35,635 bases of DNA from CAZEHJ01 sp964512485 (GCA_964512485.1 CAZEHJ010000036.1:1-35635), one strand, 5' to 3'; counted from the stretch's first letter, positions 1-9,039 are shown. The notes: generated by a model not told the origin, from the sequence alone. Numbers and translations are program-made.

Positions 1-15
1 TCGCCGTTTTTTCGG

Positions 16-363
16 ATGAATGACGAGTTTTATGCCTCTGCCCAGTTGTTTGGCAGCACGGATTTTGTGTATTGGGCCGTAATTATTCTGATTTGGGCCA
101 TATGTATTCCGCCTCTCATTGCCGCTTTCAGGGCCATCGATAACAAGCGTCGCGTGTTGTGGTTTTCATGGTACTTCCTGCTGTTTCCCTACCTCATCTG
201 GGGGCCGATATTTGGCGGCCTGGAATTCCTGATGGTAAATCAGGGCGTACTGGACCAGACCGTTATCGGCATCGGGTTGCTGTTCATCATCAATGAGGTG
301 GTGACGATTCTGGCCTACATTCGCTTCAAGAAGTACATCGATCCGGGCCTCGTCACGGCGTGA
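16..363 (+). CDS. Small multi-pass membrane protein, unknown function
   Basis: Encodes 115 residues with about three hydrophobic segments (roughly residues 19-37, 48-68 and 83-101), so it is very probably an inner-membrane protein. I do not recognise the family. The reading frame is still open at base 1, so the true start may lie upstream of the window and the ATG at 16 is only the first visible one. No SD-like sequence precedes it. Its stop overlaps the stop of the convergent M55 peptidase gene by about 11 bp, leaving no room for a terminator between them. The coding call rests on the coherent hydrophobic pattern and tight convergent packing. Confidence 0.7.
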   Translation: MNDEFYASAQLFGSTDFVYWAVIILIWAICIPPLIAAFRAIDNKRRVLWFSWYFLLFPYLIWGPIFGGLEFLMVNQGVLDQTVIGIGLLFIINEVVTILAYIRFKKYIDPGLVTA

Positions 364-1243
364 TCGAAGCGTTGTATCCGAGAACGAATCGCAGCCATTT
401 GGCGGCGTCGATCATGTCCGTGGCTTCGTAACGAACGGTGTGCGACGCGATTCGGTCAACATCTCTGAGGTAGCCAAGAAATTCGATGGGCAAGTAGTTC
501 TTCAGGCTCAGCTCGATGACGGGTGGTCCATCGATATCATACGTTTCAAAGTCATCTATGCGTTCAATCGCTCGCCTGGTTGCTTCCCGGATCACTTTCA
601 AGCCCGCGGCCGGCGTCAGCGTGGTAGCTGAATGAAATCCGTTGTTGAATTTCACGACGGCGCCTTCAATATCTCCCACGACAGACTGAACTTCAGCAAC
701 GGCCGCATCGCCTCCGGATATCATGATGATCGGTACGCCAAAGTGAGCAGCGACGGCCGCATTCCACGCACCTTCTGTCATCTGTACCCCGTTAAGCTTG
801 AGTTCGGTCACGTTGGCGCTCGAATTGGTATGCGCACGCACTCCCTCCATATTCGAAGTGCTGGCATGGTAGCCAATGAAAATGGCTCCGTCGAAGGTCT
901 CATCGATTCCGTGCATCATGCCCAGCGCACGAGGCCAGGCACGCACGACCATCACGTCTTCAGGTAGTTGTTCGATGAGCAGGTTCTGGCCATTCCCGTG
1001 CGAATCGCTCACCAGGAATTCTGTGGCGCCTGCCTCACGTGCGGCCTCGATGGTCGCATTGACCTCGTCTGTCATGATCTGTCGGAATCGGGCGTATTCG
1101 AATCCCGAAGGGCCGAGCTGTTGATCGGTTGCGACTCCAGTGAGCCCTTCCATGTCGGCCGATATGTAGATCTTCAGGCCGTCCTGGGCAGAGGTAGGAG
1201 CGACGAAAAAGAGCAGAAAGAGAATGAAAGCGAGGGCGCGCAT
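353..1243 (-). CDS. Exported M55-family D-aminopeptidase (DppA-like)
   Basis: 296 residues. Residues 1-19 form a clear signal peptide ending TSA-QDG, and the rest matches the M55/DppA D-aminopeptidase fold. The metal-site signature is visible: D30 and E32 in SADMEG, H82 in SDSHG, H126 in GYHA, and the conserved acidic residue E157 in the NGVQMTEGA segment. DppA enzymes use two zinc ions to release N-terminal D-amino acids from peptides such as D-Ala-D-Ala. Classical DppA is cytoplasmic, so export of this copy suggests work on cell-wall or environmental peptides in the periplasm. The next gene upstream on the same strand is a YfcC-type permease, so the pair may form a scavenging unit (inference). 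The ATG at 1243 is favoured because it begins the signal peptide. Confidence 0.92.
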   Translation of the reverse strand: MRALAFILFLLFFVAPTSAQDGLKIYISADMEGLTGVATDQQLGPSGFEYARFRQIMTDEVNATIEAAREAGATEFLVSDSHGNGQNLLIEQLPEDVMVVRAWPRALGMMHGIDETFDGAIFIGYHASTSNMEGVRAHTNSSANVTELKLNGVQMTEGAWNAAVAAHFGVPIIMISGGDAAVAEVQSVVGDIEGAVVKFNNGFHSATTLTPAAGLKVIREATRRAIERIDDFETYDIDGPPVIELSLKNYLPIEFLGYLRDVDRIASHTVRYEATDMIDAAKWLRFVLGYNASITP

Positions 1244-1398
1244 GGTCTTGATGAGTTTTATTCAGATCAGGTTGAGCAATGTCGTTCTTATCACCCACAT
1301 TTGCAGATGACACGGGCGGCTTTCCGTTGGCCATCCCGGTCTACGACGTACAATATCGAATCTCAGAACCAATCCCGCGTATGGCCACCGAGAGTCGG

Positions 1399-2847
1399 CT
1401 ATTCAAGCCCCAGCGCCACAGCCAGGATCAAAAACACAATGGCCAGCGCGGAGAGTCTCAGGAACAGCGGAAACATGAATTTCAGCCATTTCTCGTATGG
1501 GATACCTGCCAGTCCAAGCATCCCCATCAGGACTCCCGAGGTCGGGATGATGGTGTTTGAAAGGCCATCGCCGCACGTGAAGGCAAAGACCGCGACCTGG
1601 CGCGAAAGTCCCAGTACATCGGCGAGGGGCGCCATGATCGGCATCGTCACAGCAGCCTGACCCGATCCCGAAGGGATGAAGAAGTTGAGGAAGGTCTGGA
1701 AAAAGAACATGCCCGCTGCGGCTACATAGGTCGAGAAATTCTCGAGCAGGAGGGCTGCATAAAACACGATTGAATCAAGAACCTGAGCATCGTCGAGGAC
1801 CACCTGGACTCCGCGCGCGAATCCGACGACCAGCGCGGCTATAACCATCTCTTCCATGCCTTTGGCCATGGCTTTCGCGGCGTCAGCCATGGGAATACGG
1901 CATATCACGACGGCAGCGATTCCCATCGCCAGAAAGCCGCCGCCCATTTCTGCCATCCACCATCCGTAGGCCTGAACCGCATACAGGATGAAGGCAAATA
2001 TGCCGGTGCAAACGAGTAGTGTCAGGCGGTGCCGGTTGTTGAAGGTTTCGATTTCAACGGACGCGTCGACGACATCAAATGGGTCGTCCGGCATGACGGA
2101 GTTTGCTCGATCTGCTTTTACACGCGCTCCATATCGAAGCAGGTACCAGAGCACGACGGCCAGGGCACATACCAGAAATATGGCCCGGAAGCCCATGAGT
2201 GAGTTCAACGGAAGTTCTGCGATTCTCTGGGCAACGTTTACGGTGAAGGGGTTCGTCGTAGCGGCGGCAAACCCGGTTTCGGCAGCAACGAAAACCAGAG
2301 TCAGTCCGAATACCCGATCGTATCCCATTTCCTTGGAAACAATCAGAAAGAGGGGGACAAGCGGAATGAATTCCTCGGCCATCCCCAGGGTCGAACCCCC
2401 GATGGCGATCGCTGTCATCAGAATGATCGTCAGAACGGCTCCTGAATTTCGGAAACGTGCCAGCAGGTTGTGAATTCCAGCAACGATAGCGCCGCTTCGA
2501 TTAAGGATTCCAAAGACTCCGCCGACCACAAAAATGAAAAAAATGATATCTGCCGCGGCTTCCATTCCGCGGGGAATAGCGCTCAGAAAGCCCTGAATAC
2601 CCACCGGAGTTGCCGCTCCTTCGGGTGCTTCAGCGGCAAATACAGCTCCCACAGAGTAGTGCTTCGGGACTTCTTCGTAGCTGTCCGGAATGATAACGTT
2701 TCGGGTCCCGACGCCCACTTCCATCTCCTGTCGCTCGTACGAGCCGGACGGAATGACCCAGGTAAGAAGTGAGGAAAACAGGATAACCCCCGTCAGGAGG
2801 GTAAAGACGTGCGGGACGTTAATGCGCGAGAAGAAGGACTTGGACAC
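1399..2847 (-). CDS. YfcC/DcuC-family (C4-dicarboxylate carrier-type) membrane permease
   Basis: 482 residues with about 11-12 hydrophobic segments across the chain, and the family-typical N-terminus (VFTLLTGVILFSSLLTWVIP followed by GSYER). The signature loops GGSTLGMAEEFIPLVP, ATTNPFTVNVAQ, FFIPSGSGQAAVTMPIMAPL and DGLSNTIIPTSG are characteristic of the C4-dicarboxylate anaerobic carrier family (PF03606), YfcC branch. YfcC proteins are uncharacterised or proposed amino-acid/peptide permeases; substrate cannot be read from sequence. The start is GTG at 2847: the frame is closed by TAA 15 bases upstream and a GGAAGA sequence sits 5 bases before it. It lies 155 bp upstream of the M55 peptidase on the same strand, suggesting peptide or amino-acid uptake (inference). 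Confidence 0.9.
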   Translation of the reverse strand: MSKSFFSRINVPHVFTLLTGVILFSSLLTWVIPSGSYERQEMEVGVGTRNVIIPDSYEEVPKHYSVGAVFAAEAPEGAATPVGIQGFLSAIPRGMEAAADIIFFIFVVGGVFGILNRSGAIVAGIHNLLARFRNSGAVLTIILMTAIAIGGSTLGMAEEFIPLVPLFLIVSKEMGYDRVFGLTLVFVAAETGFAAATTNPFTVNVAQRIAELPLNSLMGFRAIFLVCALAVVLWYLLRYGARVKADRANSVMPDDPFDVVDASVEIETFNNRHRLTLLVCTGIFAFILYAVQAYGWWMAEMGGGFLAMGIAAVVICRIPMADAAKAMAKGMEEMVIAALVVGFARGVQVVLDDAQVLDSIVFYAALLLENFSTYVAAAGMFFFQTFLNFFIPSGSGQAAVTMPIMAPLADVLGLSRQVAVFAFTCGDGLSNTIIPTSGVLMGMLGLAGIPYEKWLKFMFPLFLRLSALAIVFLILAVALGLE

Positions 2848-2965
2848 GAATCTTCCGGGTTATGCTGAAAACTCAACATAGCAAACGGGAGCCATGTGCG
2901 ACAAGGCGGGCAGCTCAGAAATCTGCGCGGAATGCGTTGATCAGGTCTGCAGATGCGCCGGGTGA

Positions 2966-3682
2966 TCAGTTGGCTTTGCGCACAAAATACGCCCGTGGTT
3001 CACCTGTGACTCCGGCAAGTCGCATGGCTGCACGAAGCGACGGAGTGCCCATGTATTCAACCACTTTTTCCGGATCCCATACGCCGAACATCATGTGGAC
3101 GTCACCCTCATTGTCTATGGGGTGAGACACGAAAAGGTCTACCAGTCCGGCACGTTCCCTCGAAGCAACGTGTCCGTCGAACGTGCGCTTCCACATATCG
3201 AAGTCGCGCACGCTGTGTTGCACGATGATCCTGTTGGGGAAGTCTTCTGCGTTCAGTGAGCTCACAAACCCGGGAGCGAGGATGGAGCGATAGATCTCTC
3301 CTTCGACTCCCTCCGTATCCATCAGCCTCGCCAGATTCGGATCGACCATGAAGTCATGGGCCGCGGCGGCGGAAGGGGCAGAGCTGATCATCCACACCAC
3401 ACTGTCTTCGTCAGCGCCTTGCATGATGTAGGAGTCCGTGATCCCGTATTCATCTCGCACGACCGAGAGCTCATCATGAACACTACGCCACAAAGCGTAA
3501 TCAGAAACCTCATGTCCAAAGACCACGAAGGCCTGGCCTTTGGCAGCCAGGTTTTCTACGGTCGCCTCGTTTGTGGGAGTGGCCACCTCTTGCTCGGGCG
3601 ACGAATCGGGCGACGAACATGCTCCAATCCAGACGAGAGAAAGGACGAGGAATAATGACGAGGGCTTGAATATAATCCGCAT
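2966..3682 (-). CDS. Lipoprotein with two tandem dimeric alpha/beta-barrel-like domains
   Basis: About 238 residues from the ATG at 3682. An ATG-less extension to 3715 exists, but the signal sequence (MRIIFKPSSLFLVLSLVWIGAC) begins here. The IGAC lipobox predicts a lipid-anchored Cys followed by a Ser/Pro/Glu linker. After the linker the sequence contains two similar halves of about 85 residues. One runs from VFGHEVSDYALWRSVHDE to the YRSIL strand, the other from VQHSVRDFDMWKRTFDGH to RAYFV. Each half has the H-x-V-x-D-[YF]-x-x-W-[KR] opening and a D/T-P-x-L-[AR]-x-x-M type helix, as in small ferredoxin-like barrel domains (ABM/EthD type). No catalytic residue is evident. A GGGAG sequence lies about 10 nt before the start. 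Function unknown; a ligand-binding or sensor role is possible. Confidence 0.85.
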   Translation of the reverse strand: MRIIFKPSSLFLVLSLVWIGACSSPDSSPEQEVATPTNEATVENLAAKGQAFVVFGHEVSDYALWRSVHDELSVVRDEYGITDSYIMQGADEDSVVWMISSAPSAAAAHDFMVDPNLARLMDTEGVEGEIYRSILAPGFVSSLNAEDFPNRIIVQHSVRDFDMWKRTFDGHVASRERAGLVDLFVSHPIDNEGDVHMMFGVWDPEKVVEYMGTPSLRAAMRLAGVTGEPRAYFVRKAN

Positions 3683-3757
3683 TGCAGACTCTCCCGGGAT
3701 TTGGATCGCTGCCAACAGCAGTCCAGTCCCGACTTACGTTAAAACGCTCCTTCGTTC

Positions 3758-3829
3758 CTAGAATGCGACATCACCAGCTGATACCCTGTGGGAGTAACCC
3801 TCGCGCGGATGAGGGATATTCCCGCCCAT
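3758..3829 (-). CDS. Possible 23-codon leader micro-ORF
   Basis: On the minus strand a run reading AAAGGAGGAG (bases 3836-3845) lies 7-8 nt before an ATG at 3829 that opens 23 codons and ends in TAG at 3758. It is 75 bp upstream of the lipoprotein start. Strong SD sequences are otherwise rare in this window, which makes the site stand out. The peptide has no recognisable motif. It may be a regulatory leader or chance. Confidence 0.2.
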   Translation of the reverse strand: MGGNIPHPREGYSHRVSAGDVAF

Positions 3830-3976
3830 TTTCGGCTCCTCCTTTAGGCGACTCACCAGCGTCCTGGAAATCGTCGGGCGCGGAGTGCCGTATTGAGAGT
3901 CCTTCGGTTCCGTTCAACACGATAAACGGGCGCAGAAAGGGCCAAAAGTGTCCCTGGAAGGCTCTGTGGCTACTTG

Positions 3977-4001
3977 TAATGTAACTAATATTGTTACATT
4001 A
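3977..4001. promoter_or_regulatory. Perfect 9-bp inverted repeat, operator-like
   Basis: TAATGTAAC, then 7 AT-rich bases, then GTTACATTA. It lies 17 bp beyond the stop codon of the subtilase gene and about 295 bp upstream of the lipoprotein start. There is no T-run after either arm, so it does not look like an intrinsic terminator. Its AT-rich palindromic form resembles binding sites of dimeric repressors such as TetR/GntR types, but no regulator gene is adjacent. Confidence 0.4.
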
Positions 4002-4018
4002 GTCGCTCGAGAATGCTC

Positions 4019-7000
4019 TTACCGCGTATAAATCAGGATGCCGTGCCCCGTGTTTGCTCCGGCGTGTAGACGGAAATAGTAGTTGCCCGCTGGCAGAGAC
4101 TGAGGCACCCAGTCTATCTGGTGGAATCCCGCGGGAATGATCCGATTCAGAATCGTTGCCTGCCTGCGTCCGAGCGAATCGAATATCTCCAAGGTGACCT
4201 GGACGCTCGACGGGATCGCGAAGGGAATCGTCACGCGAGAGGAGAATGGCTGTGGATATGATTTGTTCACGGTGAATCGCAGAGGGAGAGCGTCATCCAG
4301 ATTTCGGACAACTGCGTGCGAGCGGACCGCCACGCTCACCGTTGAGATGACGGATTCTCCGAACGGATCGGAGGCTTCAATCGAAAAAACAGCGGTGCCA
4401 TCACGGTTGAACGTGGCCGACAATGTGTCGCCCGCAATCATTACGTCTTCTGCGTTTTCCGGCACGGAGATCAAGTCGTAGAGCAGCAAGTCCTCATCAG
4501 GATCTGAGAAGAAGTCTGAGATTCTGAAGCTGCCGCGTTCACCGACCAGTAGTTCGGGATCGATATCGGGGGCGTCCGACTCGGGAGGCGCGTTCTCTTT
4601 GACCCGAACGGTGAGTGATTGCGTGAAATCGCTTCCCCGCGCATCGTTCGCGTTCACAGCGATGAATCCATCTCCGTTTGAAAAGCTGGAAATGATCATC
4701 TCGGTTTCGGTGATTGTCACTACAGCCACAGTAGAGTCGGCATTGAATACCCAGTAGTGAAGGGAGTCTCCATCCACGTCGCCGAACAATTCCTCGAGTG
4801 CCCAGGATTGTGAGTCTTCGGGAATCATGTGAAAGGGATCGCGGGGCCAGTCGATGGCGAAGGGCGCCGTGTTTTCTCCTACACTCACGTTTATATCCAC
4901 ACGCTCGGTGAGGTTGAATGGATCTGTAGCTGAGAGGGTAACCACCGCGTTTCCGGCGGCGAGCGGAAGGATTTCGAGCTTGTCCCCCGTAATGATTGTC
5001 TCCACGATTCCGACCGGCGATACGGTCAGGTCAAATCGCATTTCATCGGCGTCCGGGTCGGAGAAAATGGCACTCAAATCAAAGATCGAAGGCTGCTTTC
5101 CCGTACCCGTGTCCAGTACAATGGTGTTTGCCACGGCCACAGGAGGTCGATTCAACGGTCTCGATGTGAGCGTCCGGGCACGTGACCACACTCCGGTGGC
5201 CGCGGGATTAACGGCCCTGGCGCGCCAGAAAAAAGTCTGTTGTCGTTCAAGAGGACCGATTTCGAGGGGACTTACATCTGTAATGAGCGTGTTTACATTT
5301 GCAGCGAACGTGCTGTCGTTTGAGATCTGGAATTCGAGATACGCGAAGGTCTGTTCGTCCCACGAGACGCCCATGAAATCTGAGTAGGCCAGCGTAGTGT
5401 CCGACGTGTGGATGACGAGCGGGGCCGGTGGATCGATAAACGAAGCATCACCTGTTTGTGCAAAGAGAAGCCCCCCGAGTAGCGCCTTCCGCTCATCCAG
5501 GATTTCTGTGGACGCAGCCGAAATGGAAGAAAGAATGATCTGATTTCGTTGCGCGGCCAAAACGCGCCCGTTGGAAGTCAGAAGCGGTTCGGCGTCCGTG
5601 GGGATATCGAGTTCCTGAGGATGGGCTTCTTCCGAAAGAGAAGTCCGCAAGCCGAAAAGTGGACCCGCTCCTCGAACCCGACTGGCACGAACAGATTCCT
5701 GCAGCCTGAACCCCGAATTATGTTCAAGCCAGTCCCTCGCCAGTGCACCTGCTACGGGAGTCTGCCCAAGGATGGCCATCCGTCCACCATGTAGGAGGTG
5801 CTGGTCAAGGACCTGAATGTCGAGATCACTCTGCAGAGGAACACCGTGCCGGCCGACAATGATGTCGTCAAATTTCTGAAGGTCGTCCCCCGATATTCTC
5901 CCGCGAGTCAAGGTTTCCCACCAGGAAAATGAGACCCCCAGTTCTCTCAATGCTTGGACGTGCGCTTCGGATCGAGAGCCGCTTTCATTATCGGCGAGAA
6001 AGAGTACCTCGCCACTCGCGTCAAATACGACTGACGAATAATAGGCGTTCATTCGCTGTTGGACACGGTTTCCGTGCTCGTCCTCTGCAATCAGTGTCAG
6101 GCGGTAGTCCGCTTCGATGGTCGGGAAGAATCGACCTGTATAAATCCCATCCCCTCTGACGAAATCCAGGTTTGAGGTAAGGTCCCCTGTATCCTCCAGC
6201 TCGATTTCGGCCAGAACGGAGGTGCTGTCGAATCGGTCGTAGAGGAGTGCTCTGGCAGATGTGATCGCGCTGCCATCCAAAAACCCGGCACGGATTTCCA
6301 TCGATTCACCCGGCGCGGCGAACGACGCACCGGCCGTCCGGAACGACGGAAGTGGCAAAGGTGCGGATCGATCAAGTCCGTTGATTTCGATCTTCAGTGT
6401 ATCTGCGAATATGAGTTGATCGTGGGCTTCGTCCCGAACCTGATAGGGTATTGTGGCAACGTGCCCCGGCGGTGTATCGCCGGAAAACCAGAGAACCGGA
6501 ATCCGCTTCATCATTTCGGTGGGTGATATCTGCTCCACTTTCCACAGAGCAGATAAATCCAGGAGGTTGCTGGCTTCATTTCCTGAGAATGGCGCGACGA
6601 ACGGATCAAAACGGGTGTCGATCAGGAGGGTCGACCCCGCGATATCTGATGCAATGTCGGTATTGAAGAAAATCTCCACTCCGTAGACGCCTCCGGCCTC
6701 CGCGACCGAAACGTCCGAAGCGACACCCTGCTCTCCGCTTTGAAGCAGGAGGTGGGAAGTAAAAAATCTAGTCCGTTCGTGCTCAATGGGAGAGGTCAAT
6801 TCGAAGTCGATCCTGGCGGGAGCACCAGGAAGTGTGATGGTCATTCTCTCCGGCGAAATCTCGAACCACGTCGGCTCAATGGTCACTTCGTAGGTGCCGG
6901 CCGGAAGATCATCAAAGAGAAAAACGCCGTCATTGAGTGTGGTGGCCCCGCGGAGGACCGGCCCATTCATCCGGATTTCCATATTTCGGATACCGATTCC

Positions 7001-8854
7001 CCGAAGCGATACGGAGCCGGACAAAGCGTAAGTCGTAGCGGCTTCATCAGAGACCGAGTCTCCGAGAATCACGGAGAATGTCTGTTCGGGAGTTTGAAGA
7101 GTTGCGGGCGCGCGAACGCGGACAGTGTACGTCCCCGGTTGGGCATCGAAGACGACCTGCTCAATGTTGTCACGGATATTGATGCCCCGACCCGCCGCGT
7201 CATTTGGTCGTGATGGGTCCAGAACCCAGGGCAGGTGCACGCCATCAGTCCCGACGATTTCCAGATCCAGATCATGCGTCAAGCGAAGTGTTCGATCGTT
7301 GAGAGCCAACTCTCGGATTTCAGAAGCCGGGTCGGTCCACGCGAGCGTCGCTCGAAGAGCTTTGGATTCGGTCAATGTGACCTCAAACTCAAATGTTGAA
7401 GCTGCAGTCAGAGTGGATTCAACAATCCACGCATCGTAAGGTCGGACCGGGGCCGCGGAAAGGTCGGCAACTGCTGTTTGCCGGACATGACGGGCGGCTC
7501 GATCGGCATTCAGGTGTCCCCATCCAAACCGGTAGTCGGGGCCCGGCGTCGTTCCTGCTTCGTCTGCCGCGTGAACGAGAAGGCCGCGGATGGTAGAGGA
7601 GAGGGGCCTCCTGCCACCGAACTCACGGGCGTACAATTCCTGAAGGAGTGTGACCGCTCCCGCTACGACCGGGGCGGCCATGGATGTCCCACTGGAAGGC
7701 CCGTAGTCAGTCGAAGATGCACTTTTGGCAGACATGAGGTCTGTCCCGTTGGCAACCAGATCAGGCTTGATTCGGCCATCATCGACCGGGCCCCAACCTG
7801 AAAAATCGGTCATCACGACGTCGTCCGGGTGTTGAACCCTCCATGGAGCGTCTTCAACCGCGCCGACGGTCAAGACGTTTTTGGCAACTCCCGTGTCGCC
7901 AATCGTGTCGAATCCATCCGATCCTCCATCGCGATCGCGCAAGGAGGTAGAGAGCGTCCAACCCTCATTAAAAATATAGTGGGGTTCGGCCCCGGGTGGC
8001 CCCTGGATTTCGCGCTCGTTGCCCGCTGATTTTACAATGACGTAGTGAGGAGCGCTGACAGCCACCTGATCCCAGAGAGCGGCGTCCTCCGAATAATAGC
8101 CGAATTTGGGATCCTCCGATGACGAAATAGAGGGAATGCCCATCCAGCCCCACAGGCCATCGCCGCGGATGTTGGGTGTCCATCCCAGCGGCTGACCGTA
8201 CGAGTGATTTGAAACGATCAGACCGGCGGCGGCGGCATCAGCCATCTCAGCGGCATCGTTCGTCCAGTCGTGGGCTTCGATGGTAGCCGAGGGCGCCATG
8301 CCTCGGGCCTCGAACCAGTCCCCGAATGCAATCAGCGTCCCGCCTACATGCGTCGAGTGGTTCGTGTCCAGGCTGAATTCGTCCGATTGGAAAACCCTTC
8401 CACCGAATTCGATATGGTCCAGTCGGGGATGCCCAGAATCCCAGAGTCCAATTCGTTGTCCTTCCCCGGTCAGAGCAAGTCCCCCGATATCCCCACTGTG
8501 CAGCGTTGAGATGCCCGATGATGCGGCAGCTTTCCGGTTGTGGGTTTGATACATGATCGGCCGGCCGTTTCGGATGCCCACCCATTCACGATGCAGACCA
8601 GTAGAGTCGATGAAGATGCGCGCGCCGCCATTCGCGGCAATCAGTGAATCCAGTTTCAGGGCAGACGCGCGAAAGGCGGCGCGCTCATCCCTGGAAATCC
8701 CGAGAAGGGCTTCCGTATTCGTCTTGTTCTGTCCAAAAGCCGGAGCCGCCCAGACGAGAGAAAGAAGGATTATCAGGCTCAACAATGCGCCTGAATTTAT
8801 CCGAAAGGACGGTATGTGTCGGTTGGAGATCAACGATATACTGGTATGGGCCAA
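4019..8854 (-). CDS. Secreted subtilisin-like (S8) serine peptidase with T9SS sorting domain
   Basis: 1611 residues. An N-terminal hydrophobic segment (about 23-42, ending AFGQ) is a signal peptide. The S8 catalytic domain spans roughly 115-455, with D139 (GLWDSG), H166 (NHSTHVGGT), oxyanion N278 (SAGNE) and S390 (GTSMAAPVVAG). Next come a beta-sandwich (about 470-600), a carboxypeptidase-regulatory-like Ig fold (about 608-690), a Rossmann/GATase-like segment (about 940-1135), an Fn3-like module, and three cadherin-like repeats with SDPDAD/GDVDGD/SDPDED motifs (about 1235-1525). The last ~80 residues (SYPQPFSS...IFDSLGR...LPAGNYYFRL) match the T9SS type-A sorting domain, predicting outer-membrane transit and surface anchoring or release. 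The start is unusual: no in-frame ATG exists before an upstream stop at about 8879, so TTG at 8854 (or TTG at 8833) must be used. Confidence 0.95.
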   Translation of the reverse strand: MAHTSISLISNRHIPSFRINSGALLSLIILLSLVWAAPAFGQNKTNTEALLGISRDERAAFRASALKLDSLIAANGGARIFIDSTGLHREWVGIRNGRPIMYQTHNRKAAASSGISTLHSGDIGGLALTGEGQRIGLWDSGHPRLDHIEFGGRVFQSDEFSLDTNHSTHVGGTLIAFGDWFEARGMAPSATIEAHDWTNDAAEMADAAAAGLIVSNHSYGQPLGWTPNIRGDGLWGWMGIPSISSSEDPKFGYYSEDAALWDQVAVSAPHYVIVKSAGNEREIQGPPGAEPHYIFNEGWTLSTSLRDRDGGSDGFDTIGDTGVAKNVLTVGAVEDAPWRVQHPDDVVMTDFSGWGPVDDGRIKPDLVANGTDLMSAKSASSTDYGPSSGTSMAAPVVAGAVTLLQELYAREFGGRRPLSSTIRGLLVHAADEAGTTPGPDYRFGWGHLNADRAARHVRQTAVADLSAAPVRPYDAWIVESTLTAASTFEFEVTLTESKALRATLAWTDPASEIRELALNDRTLRLTHDLDLEIVGTDGVHLPWVLDPSRPNDAAGRGINIRDNIEQVVFDAQPGTYTVRVRAPATLQTPEQTFSVILGDSVSDEAATTYALSGSVSLRGIGIRNMEIRMNGPVLRGATTLNDGVFLFDDLPAGTYEVTIEPTWFEISPERMTITLPGAPARIDFELTSPIEHERTRFFTSHLLLQSGEQGVASDVSVAEAGGVYGVEIFFNTDIASDIAGSTLLIDTRFDPFVAPFSGNEASNLLDLSALWKVEQISPTEMMKRIPVLWFSGDTPPGHVATIPYQVRDEAHDQLIFADTLKIEINGLDRSAPLPLPSFRTAGASFAAPGESMEIRAGFLDGSAITSARALLYDRFDSTSVLAEIELEDTGDLTSNLDFVRGDGIYTGRFFPTIEADYRLTLIAEDEHGNRVQQRMNAYYSSVVFDASGEVLFLADNESGSRSEAHVQALRELGVSFSWWETLTRGRISGDDLQKFDDIIVGRHGVPLQSDLDIQVLDQHLLHGGRMAILGQTPVAGALARDWLEHNSGFRLQESVRASRVRGAGPLFGLRTSLSEEAHPQELDIPTDAEPLLTSNGRVLAAQRNQIILSSISAASTEILDERKALLGGLLFAQTGDASFIDPPAPLVIHTSDTTLAYSDFMGVSWDEQTFAYLEFQISNDSTFAANVNTLITDVSPLEIGPLERQQTFFWRARAVNPAATGVWSRARTLTSRPLNRPPVAVANTIVLDTGTGKQPSIFDLSAIFSDPDADEMRFDLTVSPVGIVETIITGDKLEILPLAAGNAVVTLSATDPFNLTERVDINVSVGENTAPFAIDWPRDPFHMIPEDSQSWALEELFGDVDGDSLHYWVFNADSTVAVVTITETEMIISSFSNGDGFIAVNANDARGSDFTQSLTVRVKENAPPESDAPDIDPELLVGERGSFRISDFFSDPDEDLLLYDLISVPENAEDVMIAGDTLSATFNRDGTAVFSIEASDPFGESVISTVSVAVRSHAVVRNLDDALPLRFTVNKSYPQPFSSRVTIPFAIPSSVQVTLEIFDSLGRRQATILNRIIPAGFHQIDWVPQSLPAGNYYFRLHAGANTGHGILIYTR

Positions 8855-9039
8855 AGAAAGCGGTCTGTATGGCGGAGATCAACCCCGAAACAAGGATTTC
8901 TGACAGCTATTCACCACGCGTTCTGAACCATCCGGAGTCTCAGAAGGACGATATGCACTTCATAATCAGCTTTTTTCATCGACGAGACGGACATTAATGG
9001 AGATTACCGCGAAATCCCACCATATTCGGTACCCGCCCC

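Larger units (their letters stand above)
3683..4018. other. 336-bp intergenic region upstream of the lipoprotein gene
   Basis: No convincing gene of normal size. The region is the leader/promoter side of the minus-strand lipoprotein gene. It contains a perfect 9-bp inverted repeat near its right edge and a micro-ORF with a strong SD (listed separately). A 100-codon plus-strand frame spans it but has no hydrophobic, domain or compositional support. Confidence 0.6.

Noticed and set aside
968..1660. 230-codon plus-strand frame
   Set aside because: Shadow of the M55 peptidase and permease genes; no independent motif.
3682..3984. 100-codon plus-strand frame
   Set aside because: No signal, domain or codon support, and it overlaps the lipoprotein leader.
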